This document shows, in pieces, positions 1-6,245 of a stretch of DNA of 7,337 nucleotides. The DNA is taken from the NCBI GenBank assembly GCA_028277295.1, contig JANQGN010000439.1, positions 1-7,337 on the forward strand, written 5' to 3'. The position numbers and the translations under genes were made by a program. The notes below the pieces were generated by a model. That model ran no database searches and was not told the DNA's origin. It saw nothing but the letters and a program-made list of their open reading frames with translations. Each line of letters begins with the position of its first letter. Position 1 is the first letter of the stretch. This DNA comes from Rhodospira sp. (lineage in GTDB: Bacteria > Pseudomonadota > Alphaproteobacteria > Rhodospirillales > Rhodospirillaceae).

Positions 1-2014
1 CGGGGTCGCCTTCGCCCCGGACGGCCGTCTGGCGACCACCAGCGATGACGGCCGCCTGCGGCTGTACGACGCCGACGGCGGGCTGATCCGCGCCGTCGAT
101 AGCGGGTTCGCGCAACCCTTCGGCCTGGCCTTCAACCCGGTGGACGGCCGCCTGGCGGTGGGCTTCGTCGACACGACGGCGGTGCGTCTGTTCGACGGTG
201 CCACGCTGGCGGCACTGCCGCCGCCCGACGGGACCGGCATCGACAACTGGGACCTCTCGAAGATCGCATGGTCGGCGGACGGCGCCACCCTGTTTGCCGC
301 CGGCCGGCACCAGGACGGCGGTGTCCATCCCGTCCTCGCCTGGGACACGACGGGCGCGCGCACGCGGTTGCCGGGCGGTGACAGCACGGTGATGAGCCTG
401 ACGGCGCTGCCGGACGGTGGCCTGCTGGTGGCCGCGGCGGACCTTGTCCTCGGGGTGCTGGACGCCGAGGGACAGCCGCGCTGGACGCACCGGCCGGTGC
501 AGATGGACGCGCGCGACCAGCACCGCGCCCTGGCGGTGTCGGCCGATGGCTTGGTGGTGGACTTTGGCTTCGAGGTCTGGGGCAAGCGGCCGGCGCGGTT
601 CGATGTCGCGGCGCTGGCGCTGACCCAAAACCCACCCGAGGACGGTCGCACCGCGCCGCCGCGTCAGGACGGCCTGGCCGTCAAGAACTGGATCAGCATC
701 AAGCCCCCAACACTGAACGGCACACCTTTGCCGCTGGACCGCTACGAGAGGTCCCGCAGCCTCGCCATCCACCCGGACGGCGATCGCTTCGTTCTCGGTA
801 CGGAGTGGTCTCTGCGCGCCTTCGACGACACCGGCACCGAACTCTGGCGCCGGGCGGCCCCGGGCATCGTCTGGGCGGTCAACATCGCCGCGAACGGCGA
901 CCTGGTCGTCGCCGCCTACCATGACGGCACCCTCCGCTGGCACCGCATGGACAACGGCACCGAACTGCTGGCGTTGTTCCCCTTCGACAATGGCGAGGAC
1001 TGGATCGCCTGGGAACCGGAAGGGCGCTACGCCGGCACCCTGCGGGCCACCAGGGCGCTGCGCTGGGTGGTCAACCGGGGCTGGGATGCCACGCCGGAAA
1101 CCTTCCGCGCCGGCGAAATCCGCCAGTCCTTCCGGCCGGAGGTGATCCGGCGTGTGCTGCCGCTGCTGGGCACCACGCCCGCCATCCACGCCGCCGAGAA
1201 TGCCGCCCGCACCGAGGACTTCCGCCGCCTCACCGGCGGCCTGGTGCCCGGGGCGCGGCTGCACGTGCTGGCCATCGGCGTCGGCGACTACGCGGCCGAC
1301 CACCTGACGCTGCAATACGCCGACGATGACGCCACCGACGTCGCGACCACGCTCTCCGAACAAATGGACTGGCCCTACCAGCCCGGCTTTCAGTTGACCC
1401 TGCGGCAGGAGGAGGCGACGGCCCGGTCCATCCTGTTCGCGTTCAGCCGGTTGCGCGAGACCCTGGCCCGATCACCGCAAGGCCAGGACCTGGCGGTTGT
1501 GCTGTTCTCCGGCCACGGCGTGGTGCAGGACATTGGAGAGGAAAAAGAGTTCTACCTGCTGCCCCATGACGTCGACGTGACCCGTCCGGAGGATCTGCGG
1601 CGGACTGCGATCTCCGGTTATGTGCTCCGGCAGCAGATCAAGGCCCTGGCCGCCCACGGGCGGGTGCTGGTGCTGATCGACGCCTGCAATGCTGGCGCGG
1701 CGCTGTCCGGCGGCGGCCCGCTGGGCATCGCCGGCCGTCACCTGCGCGCGCTGGCGACCGGCAACGTGACCGTGCTGGCCTCCTCCAGGGCCATCGAGGT
1801 GTCGCGCGAGGATGACGCCTGGCGAAACGGCGCCTTCACCGAGGCCGTGCTGGAAGCCCTGACTCACGCCAACGACCACGATGGGAATGGTTTCATCAGC
1901 GTCGGTGAACTGACCGAGTATGTGACGCGCCGCCTACCGGTGATGACCGGCGGCCGGCAAACGCCGACCATTGAAACGCGGTTCACTGGCGACCTGTTCG
2001 CCATCGGCTCATGA
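1..2014 (+). CDS. WD40 beta-propeller / C14 caspase-like protease (5' end outside window)
   Basis: The reading frame is open from base 2, so the gene is truncated at its 5' end; 670 residues are visible, and the GTG at 140 is internal. Seven WD40-like blades can be counted in roughly the first 350 residues from recurring motifs such as VAFAPDG, LAFNPVDG, IAWSADG, LAVSADG and LAIHPDG. A linker with DWIAWEPEGRYAG and WVVNRG follows, as in many bacterial propeller-caspase proteins. From about residue 418 (LHVLAIGVGDY) comes a C14 caspase-like domain, with the catalytic His at 505 in LFSGHG and the Cys at 562 in LIDACNAG. Residues 625-636 form a canonical EF-hand loop (D1, D3, N5, G6, I8, E12), which suggests calcium control as in metacaspases. 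Such proteases cut proteins, usually after basic residues in the metacaspase branch; the substrate here is unknown. Any signal peptide would lie outside the window. The family call is firm; the biological role is not. Confidence 0.93.
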   Translation, partial: GVAFAPDGRLATTSDDGRLRLYDADGGLIRAVDSGFAQPFGLAFNPVDGRLAVGFVDTTAVRLFDGATLAALPPPDGTGIDNWDLSKIAWSADGATLFAAGRHQDGGVHPVLAWDTTGARTRLPGGDSTVMSLTALPDGGLLVAAADLVLGVLDAEGQPRWTHRPVQMDARDQHRALAVSADGLVVDFGFEVWGKRPARFDVAALALTQNPPEDGRTAPPRQDGLAVKNWISIKPPTLNGTPLPLDRYERSRSLAIHPDGDRFVLGTEWSLRAFDDTGTELWRRAAPGIVWAVNIAANGDLVVAAYHDGTLRWHRMDNGTELLALFPFDNGEDWIAWEPEGRYAGTLRATRALRWVVNRGWDATPETFRAGEIRQSFRPEVIRRVLPLLGTTPAIHAAENAARTEDFRRLTGGLVPGARLHVLAIGVGDYAADHLTLQYADDDATDVATTLSEQMDWPYQPGFQLTLRQEEATARSILFAFSRLRETLARSPQGQDLAVVLFSGHGVVQDIGEEKEFYLLPHDVDVTRPEDLRRTAISGYVLRQQIKALAAHGRVLVLIDACNAGAALSGGGPLGIAGRHLRALATGNVTVLASSRAIEVSREDDAWRNGAFTEAVLEALTHANDHDGNGFISVGELTEYVTRRLPVMTGGRQTPTIETRFTGDLFAIGS

Positions 2015-2019
2015 GGAGG
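2014..2019 (+). promoter_or_regulatory. Shine-Dalgarno AGGAGG overlapping the caspase stop codon
   Basis: A perfect AGGAGG begins on the last base of the caspase TGA stop and sits 6 bases before the ATG at 2026. It fixes that ATG as the start of the next gene, rather than the in-frame ATG at 2011, and implies that ribosomes finishing the caspase gene reload at once for its partner. Confidence 0.85.
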
Positions 2020-2025
2020 GAGCGA

Positions 2026-2586
2026 ATGCGGGGACTCCGGGCGGTGGGTCTGGCGATGGGGCTGATGCTGGCGGCGCCCATGACAGTGACGGCGGCCACC
2101 GCCGCCCCCATGACCTTTCCCGACGCCATCGACCTGCTGAACCGCGAACGGCTGCTGGCGGTGGCCTGCGCCCGGGTGGTCAAGCGTCACCTGCCGGAGG
2201 GTGACCCGGCGGCCTACAGCCGCGCTGAACTGGCCTACGAGGGGGCGCGCGCCGACGTCAACGGCGTGATCGCCCGGCTGCGGACGGCGCTGGTCGAGGG
2301 GACGGAGGACGACGAACTCGAAACCCTCGCGGAGCGCGCCAGGGCGGGCCGGGAGAAGCGGGAAGCCTTCTGCGCCACGGCGGAGGCCATGCTGGCGCTG
2401 CCGGACTCGAGCGAGAAAGGGGCCATCGCGGAGGTCGTGGCCGGCTCGCTCGGCGAGGTTCTCGACGCGGTCACATGGTTCGTTGACCGGTGGGACGAAC
2501 AGGACCGGGTGCGCGTCCAGCACCTCACCTCGGCGCTGGAGGGCGAGATGTGGCCGGCGTTCGCCGCGATCGCCGTGGCCGAGTGA
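2026..2586 (+). CDS. Small exported helical protein of unknown family, partner of the caspase gene
   Basis: The protein has 186 residues from the ATG at 2026, chosen because a perfect AGGAGG lies 6 bases upstream; the in-frame ATG at 2011 lacks such a site. The N-terminus is a good Sec signal peptide: Arg2 and Arg5, a hydrophobic stretch from about 7 to 24, then an Ala-rich region with likely cleavage near residues 26-27. No lipobox cysteine is seen, so a soluble periplasmic or secreted protein is expected. The mature part is rich in Ala, Glu, Arg and Leu without prolines in long runs, suggesting an alpha-helical bundle. Its only two cysteines, Cys48 and Cys116, could form a disulfide. I recognise no domain. 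Position 11 bases after a caspase gene suggests a functional link (regulator, inhibitor or substrate), but that is inference from context only. Confidence 0.85.
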   Translation: MRGLRAVGLAMGLMLAAPMTVTAATAAPMTFPDAIDLLNRERLLAVACARVVKRHLPEGDPAAYSRAELAYEGARADVNGVIARLRTALVEGTEDDELETLAERARAGREKREAFCATAEAMLALPDSSEKGAIAEVVAGSLGEVLDAVTWFVDRWDEQDRVRVQHLTSALEGEMWPAFAAIAVAE

Positions 2587-2630
2587 CGCGCGATACCCTC
2601 ACCCCCATGGGCGTTCGGTTAAGGGGGCAA

Positions 2631-2878
2631 GGTCGGACGGCCTTCGTCCGGTTCCGCGAGACGCTGGTGGATGCGACGATCATCGCCTCGGCCCGTGAGG
2701 ACCCAGGCCATCCACCGGGTGCGGGCGCGGATCGAGACGATCGTCGGCACATGGAAACGCCGTTATGGCCTGCGCCGGATGCGATGGCGCGGGCTCGCCA
2801 AGGCCGCCGCCCAGGTTCGTTTCACCGTCAGTGCCCACACCCTCAAACGCCCTTGACGATCCTGGCGTCCGCCGCATG
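2631..2878. pseudogene. IS5-family transposase relic, internally deleted and frameshifted (+ strand sense)
   Basis: Read on the + strand, this holds disjoint pieces of an IS5-family transposase. In one frame (2631-2700) is GRTAFVRFRE followed directly by TLVDATIIASA, the motif that normally closes the N-terminal domain. In another frame (about 2695-2856) is the C-terminal end, with IHRVRARIETIVGTWKRRYG and then GLRRMRWRGLAKAA up to HTLKRP and a stop. The expected terminal residues LTILASAA then appear back in the first frame (2857-2878). The catalytic core carrying the first DDE residues is missing between ASA and IHRVRA, and a stretch is probably also missing between RFRE and TLVDA. A one-base deletion explains the last frame change. 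The element cannot encode an active enzyme. The family call comes from recognising the C-terminal motif, not from a search. Confidence 0.8.
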
Positions 2879-2920
2879 ACGGAGAAACGGGGCCCCTGAT
2901 GATCCATTGAGGCCCTGGCC

Positions 2921-2946
2921 CGGCGCCGCTGTCCAGACCGGCGCCG
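2921..2946. repeat. GC-rich hairpin (CGGCGCCG twice)
   Basis: Two copies of the self-complementary octamer CGGCGCCG at 2921-2928 and 2939-2946 can pair as an 8-bp stem with a 10-base loop. There is no T-tract after it on either strand, so it is not a standard intrinsic terminator. It lies between the transposase relic and the MITE-like element, in the gap between convergent genes, and may have been brought in with the mobile DNA. Confidence 0.45.
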
Positions 2947-2966
2947 ACCGCCGCGCCTTGAAACCG

Positions 2967-3073
2967 TCTCAGTGTCTGTCCGGAAAGCCTTGCAAGGCAC
3001 CACATACAGCGTGCGATTCGGGTAAAGGTACACAACATATTGCGGCTGCCGAGACTTTCCGGACGGGTTCTCA
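2967..3073. mobile_element. MITE-like element: 99 bp with inverted ends and TCTCA flanking repeats
   Basis: The left end at 2972 reads GTGTCTGTCCGGAAAGCCT and the right end, read inward from 3070, reads GAACCCGTCCGGAAAGTCT. They match at 14 of 19 positions, including the unbroken 10-mer GTCCGGAAAG. Both ends are bordered by the direct repeat TCTCA (2967-2971 and 3069-3073), which looks like a target duplication; the inner TCA also fits the 3-bp TNA duplication known for the IS1031 group of IS5 elements. No gene fits inside. A perfect 12-bp palindrome, GCCTTGCAAGGC, lies at 2987-2998. The interior (about 3001-3042) is less GC-rich than the flanks. This is the structure of a non-autonomous miniature element mobilised by a transposase encoded elsewhere. 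The link to IS5 is inferred. Confidence 0.6.
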
Positions 3074-3109
3074 AGACTTCGCGGCAAGCCTCACCCGCGC
3101 AAAGGTCTC

Positions 3110-4096
3110 CTACGTCATACTCGGCAGCACCCGGTCCGGCGGGCGGTGACCGTCGGCGAAGGTCTTGATGTTGACCAGAACCTTCTCGCCCATGTCGATG
3201 CGCCCCTCGATGGTCGCCGAGCCCATGTGCGGAATTGCCACCACGTTGGGGAACCCCAACAGCTTGGGGTTCACCGCCGGGGCGTGCTCGAACACATCCA
3301 GGCCGGCGCCGGCCAGGGTGCCGTCGGCCAGCATGCGCACCAGGGCGTTCTCGTCGATCACCTCACCGCGCGCGGTGTTGACGACGTAGGCATGCGGCTG
3401 CATCAGCTTCAGCCGCCGCGCCGACAGAATGTGGTAGGTCGCCGGGGTGTGTGGGCAGTGCACCGAGATCACGTCCACCCGCGCCAGCATCTGGTCGAGG
3501 CTTTCCCAGTAGGTGGCCTCCAACTCCGTCTCGATGCTCTCATGGAGGCGATGGCGGTTGTGGTAATGGATGGCCATGCCAAAGCCCTTGGCGCGCCGCG
3601 CCACCGCCTGGCCGATGCGGCCCATGCCCAGAATACCCAGCCGCTTGCCCCAGATGCGATGACCCAACATGTGGGTTGGCGACCAGCCGGCCCATTCGCC
3701 GCCGTGCAGCATCCGCTCGCCCTCGACCAGCCGGCGTGGCACCGCCAGGATCAGGGCCATGGTCATGTCGGCGGTGTCCTCGGTCAGCACATCGGGGGTG
3801 TTGGTCACGGTCACGCCGCGCTGATGGGCGCTGGCCACATCGATGTGGTCCATGCCGTTGCCGAAGTTGGCGATCAGGCGCAGGTTGTCGCCGGCCCGCG
3901 CCAGGACCGCCGCGTCGAGTCGGTCGGTCACCGTGGGCACCAGGACGTCAGCCTCTTCCATGGCCGCGCCCAGTTCCTCGCGTGTGAAGGGATGATCGTC
4001 CTCGTTCAACCGGACCTGGAACAGCTCTGCCATGCGGGTTTCGATGATATCGGGAAGCTTGCGGGTTACAACCACCAGGGGTTTGGGCTTCGGCAT
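3110..4096 (-). CDS. D-2-hydroxyacid dehydrogenase, GyaR-like (glyoxylate/hydroxypyruvate reductase family)
   Basis: This is a full-length family member of 328 residues. It should reduce 2-keto acids such as glyoxylate or hydroxypyruvate with NAD(P)H in the cytoplasm. The Rossmann fingerprint GILGMGRIGQ is at 154-163, with the GxGxxG glycines at 157, 159 and 162. The substrate-loop residues NFGNGMDHID are at 78-87. The catalytic Arg is 243 in NTARGEVID and the catalytic His is 290 in IPHMGSAT. The family's catalytic Glu lies 29 residues after the Arg, as in E. coli SerA Arg240/Glu269. That position is Ala272 here (DVFEHAP, where DVFEHEP would be expected), so activity may be altered. The ATG at 4096 is preceded on its strand by GAGAGGA about 8 bases upstream. 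The gene is divergent from the SH3-domain gene and converges on the mobile-element debris. The family is certain; the substrate is not. Confidence 0.94.
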   Translation of the reverse strand: MPKPKPLVVVTRKLPDIIETRMAELFQVRLNEDDHPFTREELGAAMEEADVLVPTVTDRLDAAVLARAGDNLRLIANFGNGMDHIDVASAHQRGVTVTNTPDVLTEDTADMTMALILAVPRRLVEGERMLHGGEWAGWSPTHMLGHRIWGKRLGILGMGRIGQAVARRAKGFGMAIHYHNRHRLHESIETELEATYWESLDQMLARVDVISVHCPHTPATYHILSARRLKLMQPHAYVVNTARGEVIDENALVRMLADGTLAGAGLDVFEHAPAVNPKLLGFPNVVAIPHMGSATIEGRIDMGEKVLVNIKTFADGHRPPDRVLPSMT

Positions 4097-4105
4097 GCGG
4101 ACAGT

Positions 4106-4112
4106 CCTCTCC
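4106..4112 (-). promoter_or_regulatory. Shine-Dalgarno GAGAGGA of the dehydrogenase gene
   Basis: On the - strand GAGAGGA is followed by CTGTCCGC and then the ATG at 4096. It supports this start, which also gives the usual beta-strand opening (PLVVVTRKLP) for the family. Confidence 0.6.
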
Positions 4113-4274
4113 CAGCGTTCACATGGTCACGGTCGGTGGGGCGTCGCTTGACCTCGGGACCAGCGCGGACCGAGCTTCCCCCGGTCCCTTGTGTACCGAC
4201 ATCCACGCCCCGATGTCCAGGGGGCCCCGGACGAACTCTTCGCGCCCGTCCCTCAACCGATGGCGGCGCGGCGC

Positions 4275-4305
4275 TTGACCGGTGGTCGACCGGCACCCCT
4301 ATAAT
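4275..4305 (+). promoter_or_regulatory. Sigma-70-like promoter of the SH3-MFS-DUF1848 operon
   Basis: A -35 box TTGACC (4275-4280) and a perfect -10 box TATAAT (4300-4305) are separated by 19 bases, slightly longer than the usual 17. In such GC-rich DNA a perfect TATAAT stands out. Transcription would begin near 4312, giving a leader of about 30 bases before the ATG at 4342. An inverted repeat, CCGGT-5-ACCGG (4279-4293), overlaps the -35 box and spacer and could be a regulator site, though this is speculative. Confidence 0.6.
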
Positions 4306-4341
4306 GCCGCCGGATCCACGAAAGAGACGGGTGCGCGTGGA

Positions 4342-4935
4342 ATGATATGCCCAGCCTCGCGGCGCGTCGCCAGAAACGCGACGATTAAAGGTGTGAGCAC
4401 GTCGTTGGGACGTCTGGCCGCGGCGGCGGTGTTCTCCCTGACCCTGGCGATCGGGCCCACCCTTGCCGAAAGCACCGACATACCCGAGGACACCCAGACC
4501 ACGGGTGCCAGCGGATGGCCCCTGCCCCGCTTTGTGTCGCTGAAGTCGGACCAGGTGAACCTGCGCACGGGTCCGGGCACCCGCTACCCAGTGTCCTGGG
4601 TCTATCAGCGCCGCCACCTGCCGATGGAAGTCATCCAGGAAACCGAGGACTGGCGACGCGTCCGCGACCCCGATGGCACCGAGGGGTGGGTTCACCGGGC
4701 GATGCTGTCGGGTCAGCGCATGGCGGTGGTCATCGGACGGACCAGCCAGATTCTGCTGCGTGGCCCGGAACCCAATGCCGACGGCGTGGCCGAGGTTGAG
4801 CCCCGGGCGATCGTCAAACTGCTGCAATGCCCCCTGGAGGGGTTGCACTGCCGGGTGGAAGCCTCGCGCTTCCAGGGCTGGCTGCCGCGAATCGCCTTGT
4901 GGGGTGTCTACCCAGGGGAGTACGTGGACCGATGA
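4342..4935 (+). CDS. Exported protein with two bacterial SH3 domains
   Basis: From the ATG at 4342 the product is 197 residues. An upstream in-frame GTG at 4282 is excluded because it lies inside the promoter; a GTG at 4393 is a possible shorter start. The N-terminus has several Arg/Lys residues (7-24), a hydrophobic stretch from about 25 to 41 and likely cleavage after Ala42 (PTLA/ES), a Sec signal peptide with a long n-region. The first SH3 domain spans about 65-125, with the hallmark VNLRTGPGTRYPV (72-84) and DWRRVRDPDGTEGWV (103-117). The second, about 129-193, is more divergent, ends in GWLPRIALWGVYPGE and carries Cys163 and Cys170. SH3_4-type domains of this kind bind cell-wall peptides or proteins in the envelope. 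It opens a three-gene operon and overlaps the transporter gene. The domain call is firm; the ligand is unknown. Confidence 0.87.
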   Translation: MICPASRRVARNATIKGVSTSLGRLAAAAVFSLTLAIGPTLAESTDIPEDTQTTGASGWPLPRFVSLKSDQVNLRTGPGTRYPVSWVYQRRHLPMEVIQETEDWRRVRDPDGTEGWVHRAMLSGQRMAVVIGRTSQILLRGPEPNADGVAEVEPRAIVKLLQCPLEGLHCRVEASRFQGWLPRIALWGVYPGEYVDR

Positions 4936-6245
4936 CGGCCCCTGGCGCCACGCGGCCTCGCCTGTTCCCCGCCGCCGCGTGGTGCCTCTATGACTGGGCC
5001 AACTCGGCCTTTCCCACCATCATCGCCACCTTCGTCTTCTCCGCCTACTTCACCCAGGCGGTGGCCGAGACACCCGAGCGGGGCACCGTCCTGTGGGGCT
5101 GGGCCACGGCGTTGTCGGGACTTCTGATCGCCGTGTTGAGCCCGGTGCTGGGCGCCATCGCCGATCGTGGCGGCGGCCGCAAACCCTGGCTCGCGGCGTT
5201 CGCCCTCGTGACCATCGTGGCCTCGGGGACGCTGTTCCTGGTCGAGCCCGATCCGGCCTTCGTCCTCCTGGCGCTGGCGCTGGTCATCGTCGCCAATACC
5301 GGATTCGAGGTGGGCAACGTCTTCTACAACGCTCTGCTGCCGGAGGTGGCGCCGGCCCGCTGGCTAGGGCGCGTCTCCGGCTGGGCCTGGGGCCTGGGCT
5401 ATGCCGGCGGGCTGGCCGCGCTCGTATTGGCCCTGGTGTTTCTGGTGACGGCCGATCCCGCTCCCTTCGGCCTCGACCCGGAGTCCCAGGAGCACGTGCG
5501 CGCCACAACCCTGCTGGTGGCCGTCTGGTACGCCGCCTTCGCCTGGCCGCTGTTCGTCTTCGTACCGGACCGGCACCGTGATCCCGCACCAGCCGCCGGC
5601 GGCGCCCTGGCGACCGCGCGGGAGGGCCTGGCAACCCTGTGGACAACGCTGAAGGCCCTGCCCCGGCGGGACCCCAACCTGCTGCGCTTCCTGATCGCCC
5701 GCATGCTGTACACCGACGGCCTGACCACCCTGTTCGCCTTCGGCGGCATCTATGCCGCCGGCACCTTCGGCATGAGCTTTGACGACGTCATCGCCTTCGG
5801 CATCGCCATGAACGTGGCCGCCGGCCTGGGCGCCGCCGGCTTCGCCTGGGTTGACGACCGCATCGGCTCACGCAACACGGTGCTCATCGGCCTGGTGGGG
5901 ATGACCGTGTTCGGCACGGCCATCCTGCTGATCGACGACGTGGCCCTGTTCTGGGTGTTCGGCCTGGCGCTGAGCGTCTTTTTCGGCCCGGTGCAGGCCC
6001 CCAGCCGCACGCTCATGGCCCGGCTGGCGCCCGAGGACCTGCGCGCCGAGATGTTCGGCCTCTTCGCCCTGTCCGGGCGGGTGACCGCTTTCCTGGGACC
6101 GGCGGTCCTGGCCTGGGTGGTGCTGGGGACCGACAGCCAGCGCTGGGGCATGGCCTCGATCCTCCTGTTCCTGATCCCCGGCCTGCTGCTGATGCTGACG
6201 GTCAGGGAGCGGCCGGCCGGCGGGACGGCCGACACGCTATCGTGA
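4932..6245 (+). CDS. MFS transporter, UMF1 family (Atg22-like)
   Basis: This 437-residue inner-membrane protein belongs to the major facilitator superfamily, in the branch related to yeast vacuolar Atg22. The family hallmark is seen near the N-terminus as WCLYDWANSAF (17-27), and the MFS motif A as GAIADRGGGRKPW (74-86). About 11-12 hydrophobic segments run through the protein, with a hydrophilic central loop at about 211-250 between the two halves. The start is the ATG at 4932, which shares ATGA with the stop of the SH3 gene; the frame stays open further upstream (to about 4827) but that part lies within the SH3 gene. No strong Shine-Dalgarno is present, so translational coupling is likely. 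The last codons overlap the next gene. Substrates of bacterial UMF1 proteins are mostly unknown; Atg22 exports amino acids, but applying that here would be a guess. Confidence 0.92.
   Translation: MTAPGATRPRLFPAAAWCLYDWANSAFPTIIATFVFSAYFTQAVAETPERGTVLWGWATALSGLLIAVLSPVLGAIADRGGGRKPWLAAFALVTIVASGTLFLVEPDPAFVLLALALVIVANTGFEVGNVFYNALLPEVAPARWLGRVSGWAWGLGYAGGLAALVLALVFLVTADPAPFGLDPESQEHVRATTLLVAVWYAAFAWPLFVFVPDRHRDPAPAAGGALATAREGLATLWTTLKALPRRDPNLLRFLIARMLYTDGLTTLFAFGGIYAAGTFGMSFDDVIAFGIAMNVAAGLGAAGFAWVDDRIGSRNTVLIGLVGMTVFGTAILLIDDVALFWVFGLALSVFFGPVQAPSRTLMARLAPEDLRAEMFGLFALSGRVTAFLGPAVLAWVVLGTDSQRWGMASILLFLIPGLLLMLTVRERPAGGTADTLS

Noticed and set aside
140..142. GTG at 140 as start of the caspase gene
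   Set aside because: The WD40 repeat pattern continues upstream in the same frame to the window edge, so this codon is internal.
1864..2523. - strand frame of 219 codons opposite the exported-protein gene
   Set aside because: The + strand gene has a perfect Shine-Dalgarno and a signal peptide; the antisense frame has neither.
2603..2626. CCCCC...GGGGG pairing after the exported-protein gene as an intrinsic terminator
   Set aside because: The stem is only 5 bp with a large loop and no T-run follows.
2972..3070. Inverted ends at 2972 and 3070 as the two ends of the IS5 relic itself
   Set aside because: The transposase relic lies outside the pair, to the left, so both ends cannot bound it; the right end alone might have belonged to it, which cannot be decided here.
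3146..4345. Long + strand reading frame of 399 codons
   Set aside because: It lies opposite the dehydrogenase, which has all its family motifs; the translation is rich in His, Gln and Gly without domain logic. It is a by-product of GC-biased codons.
4066..4848. - strand frame of 260 codons across the divergent promoter region
   Set aside because: It would run through the promoter and antisense to the SH3 domains, with no family resemblance.
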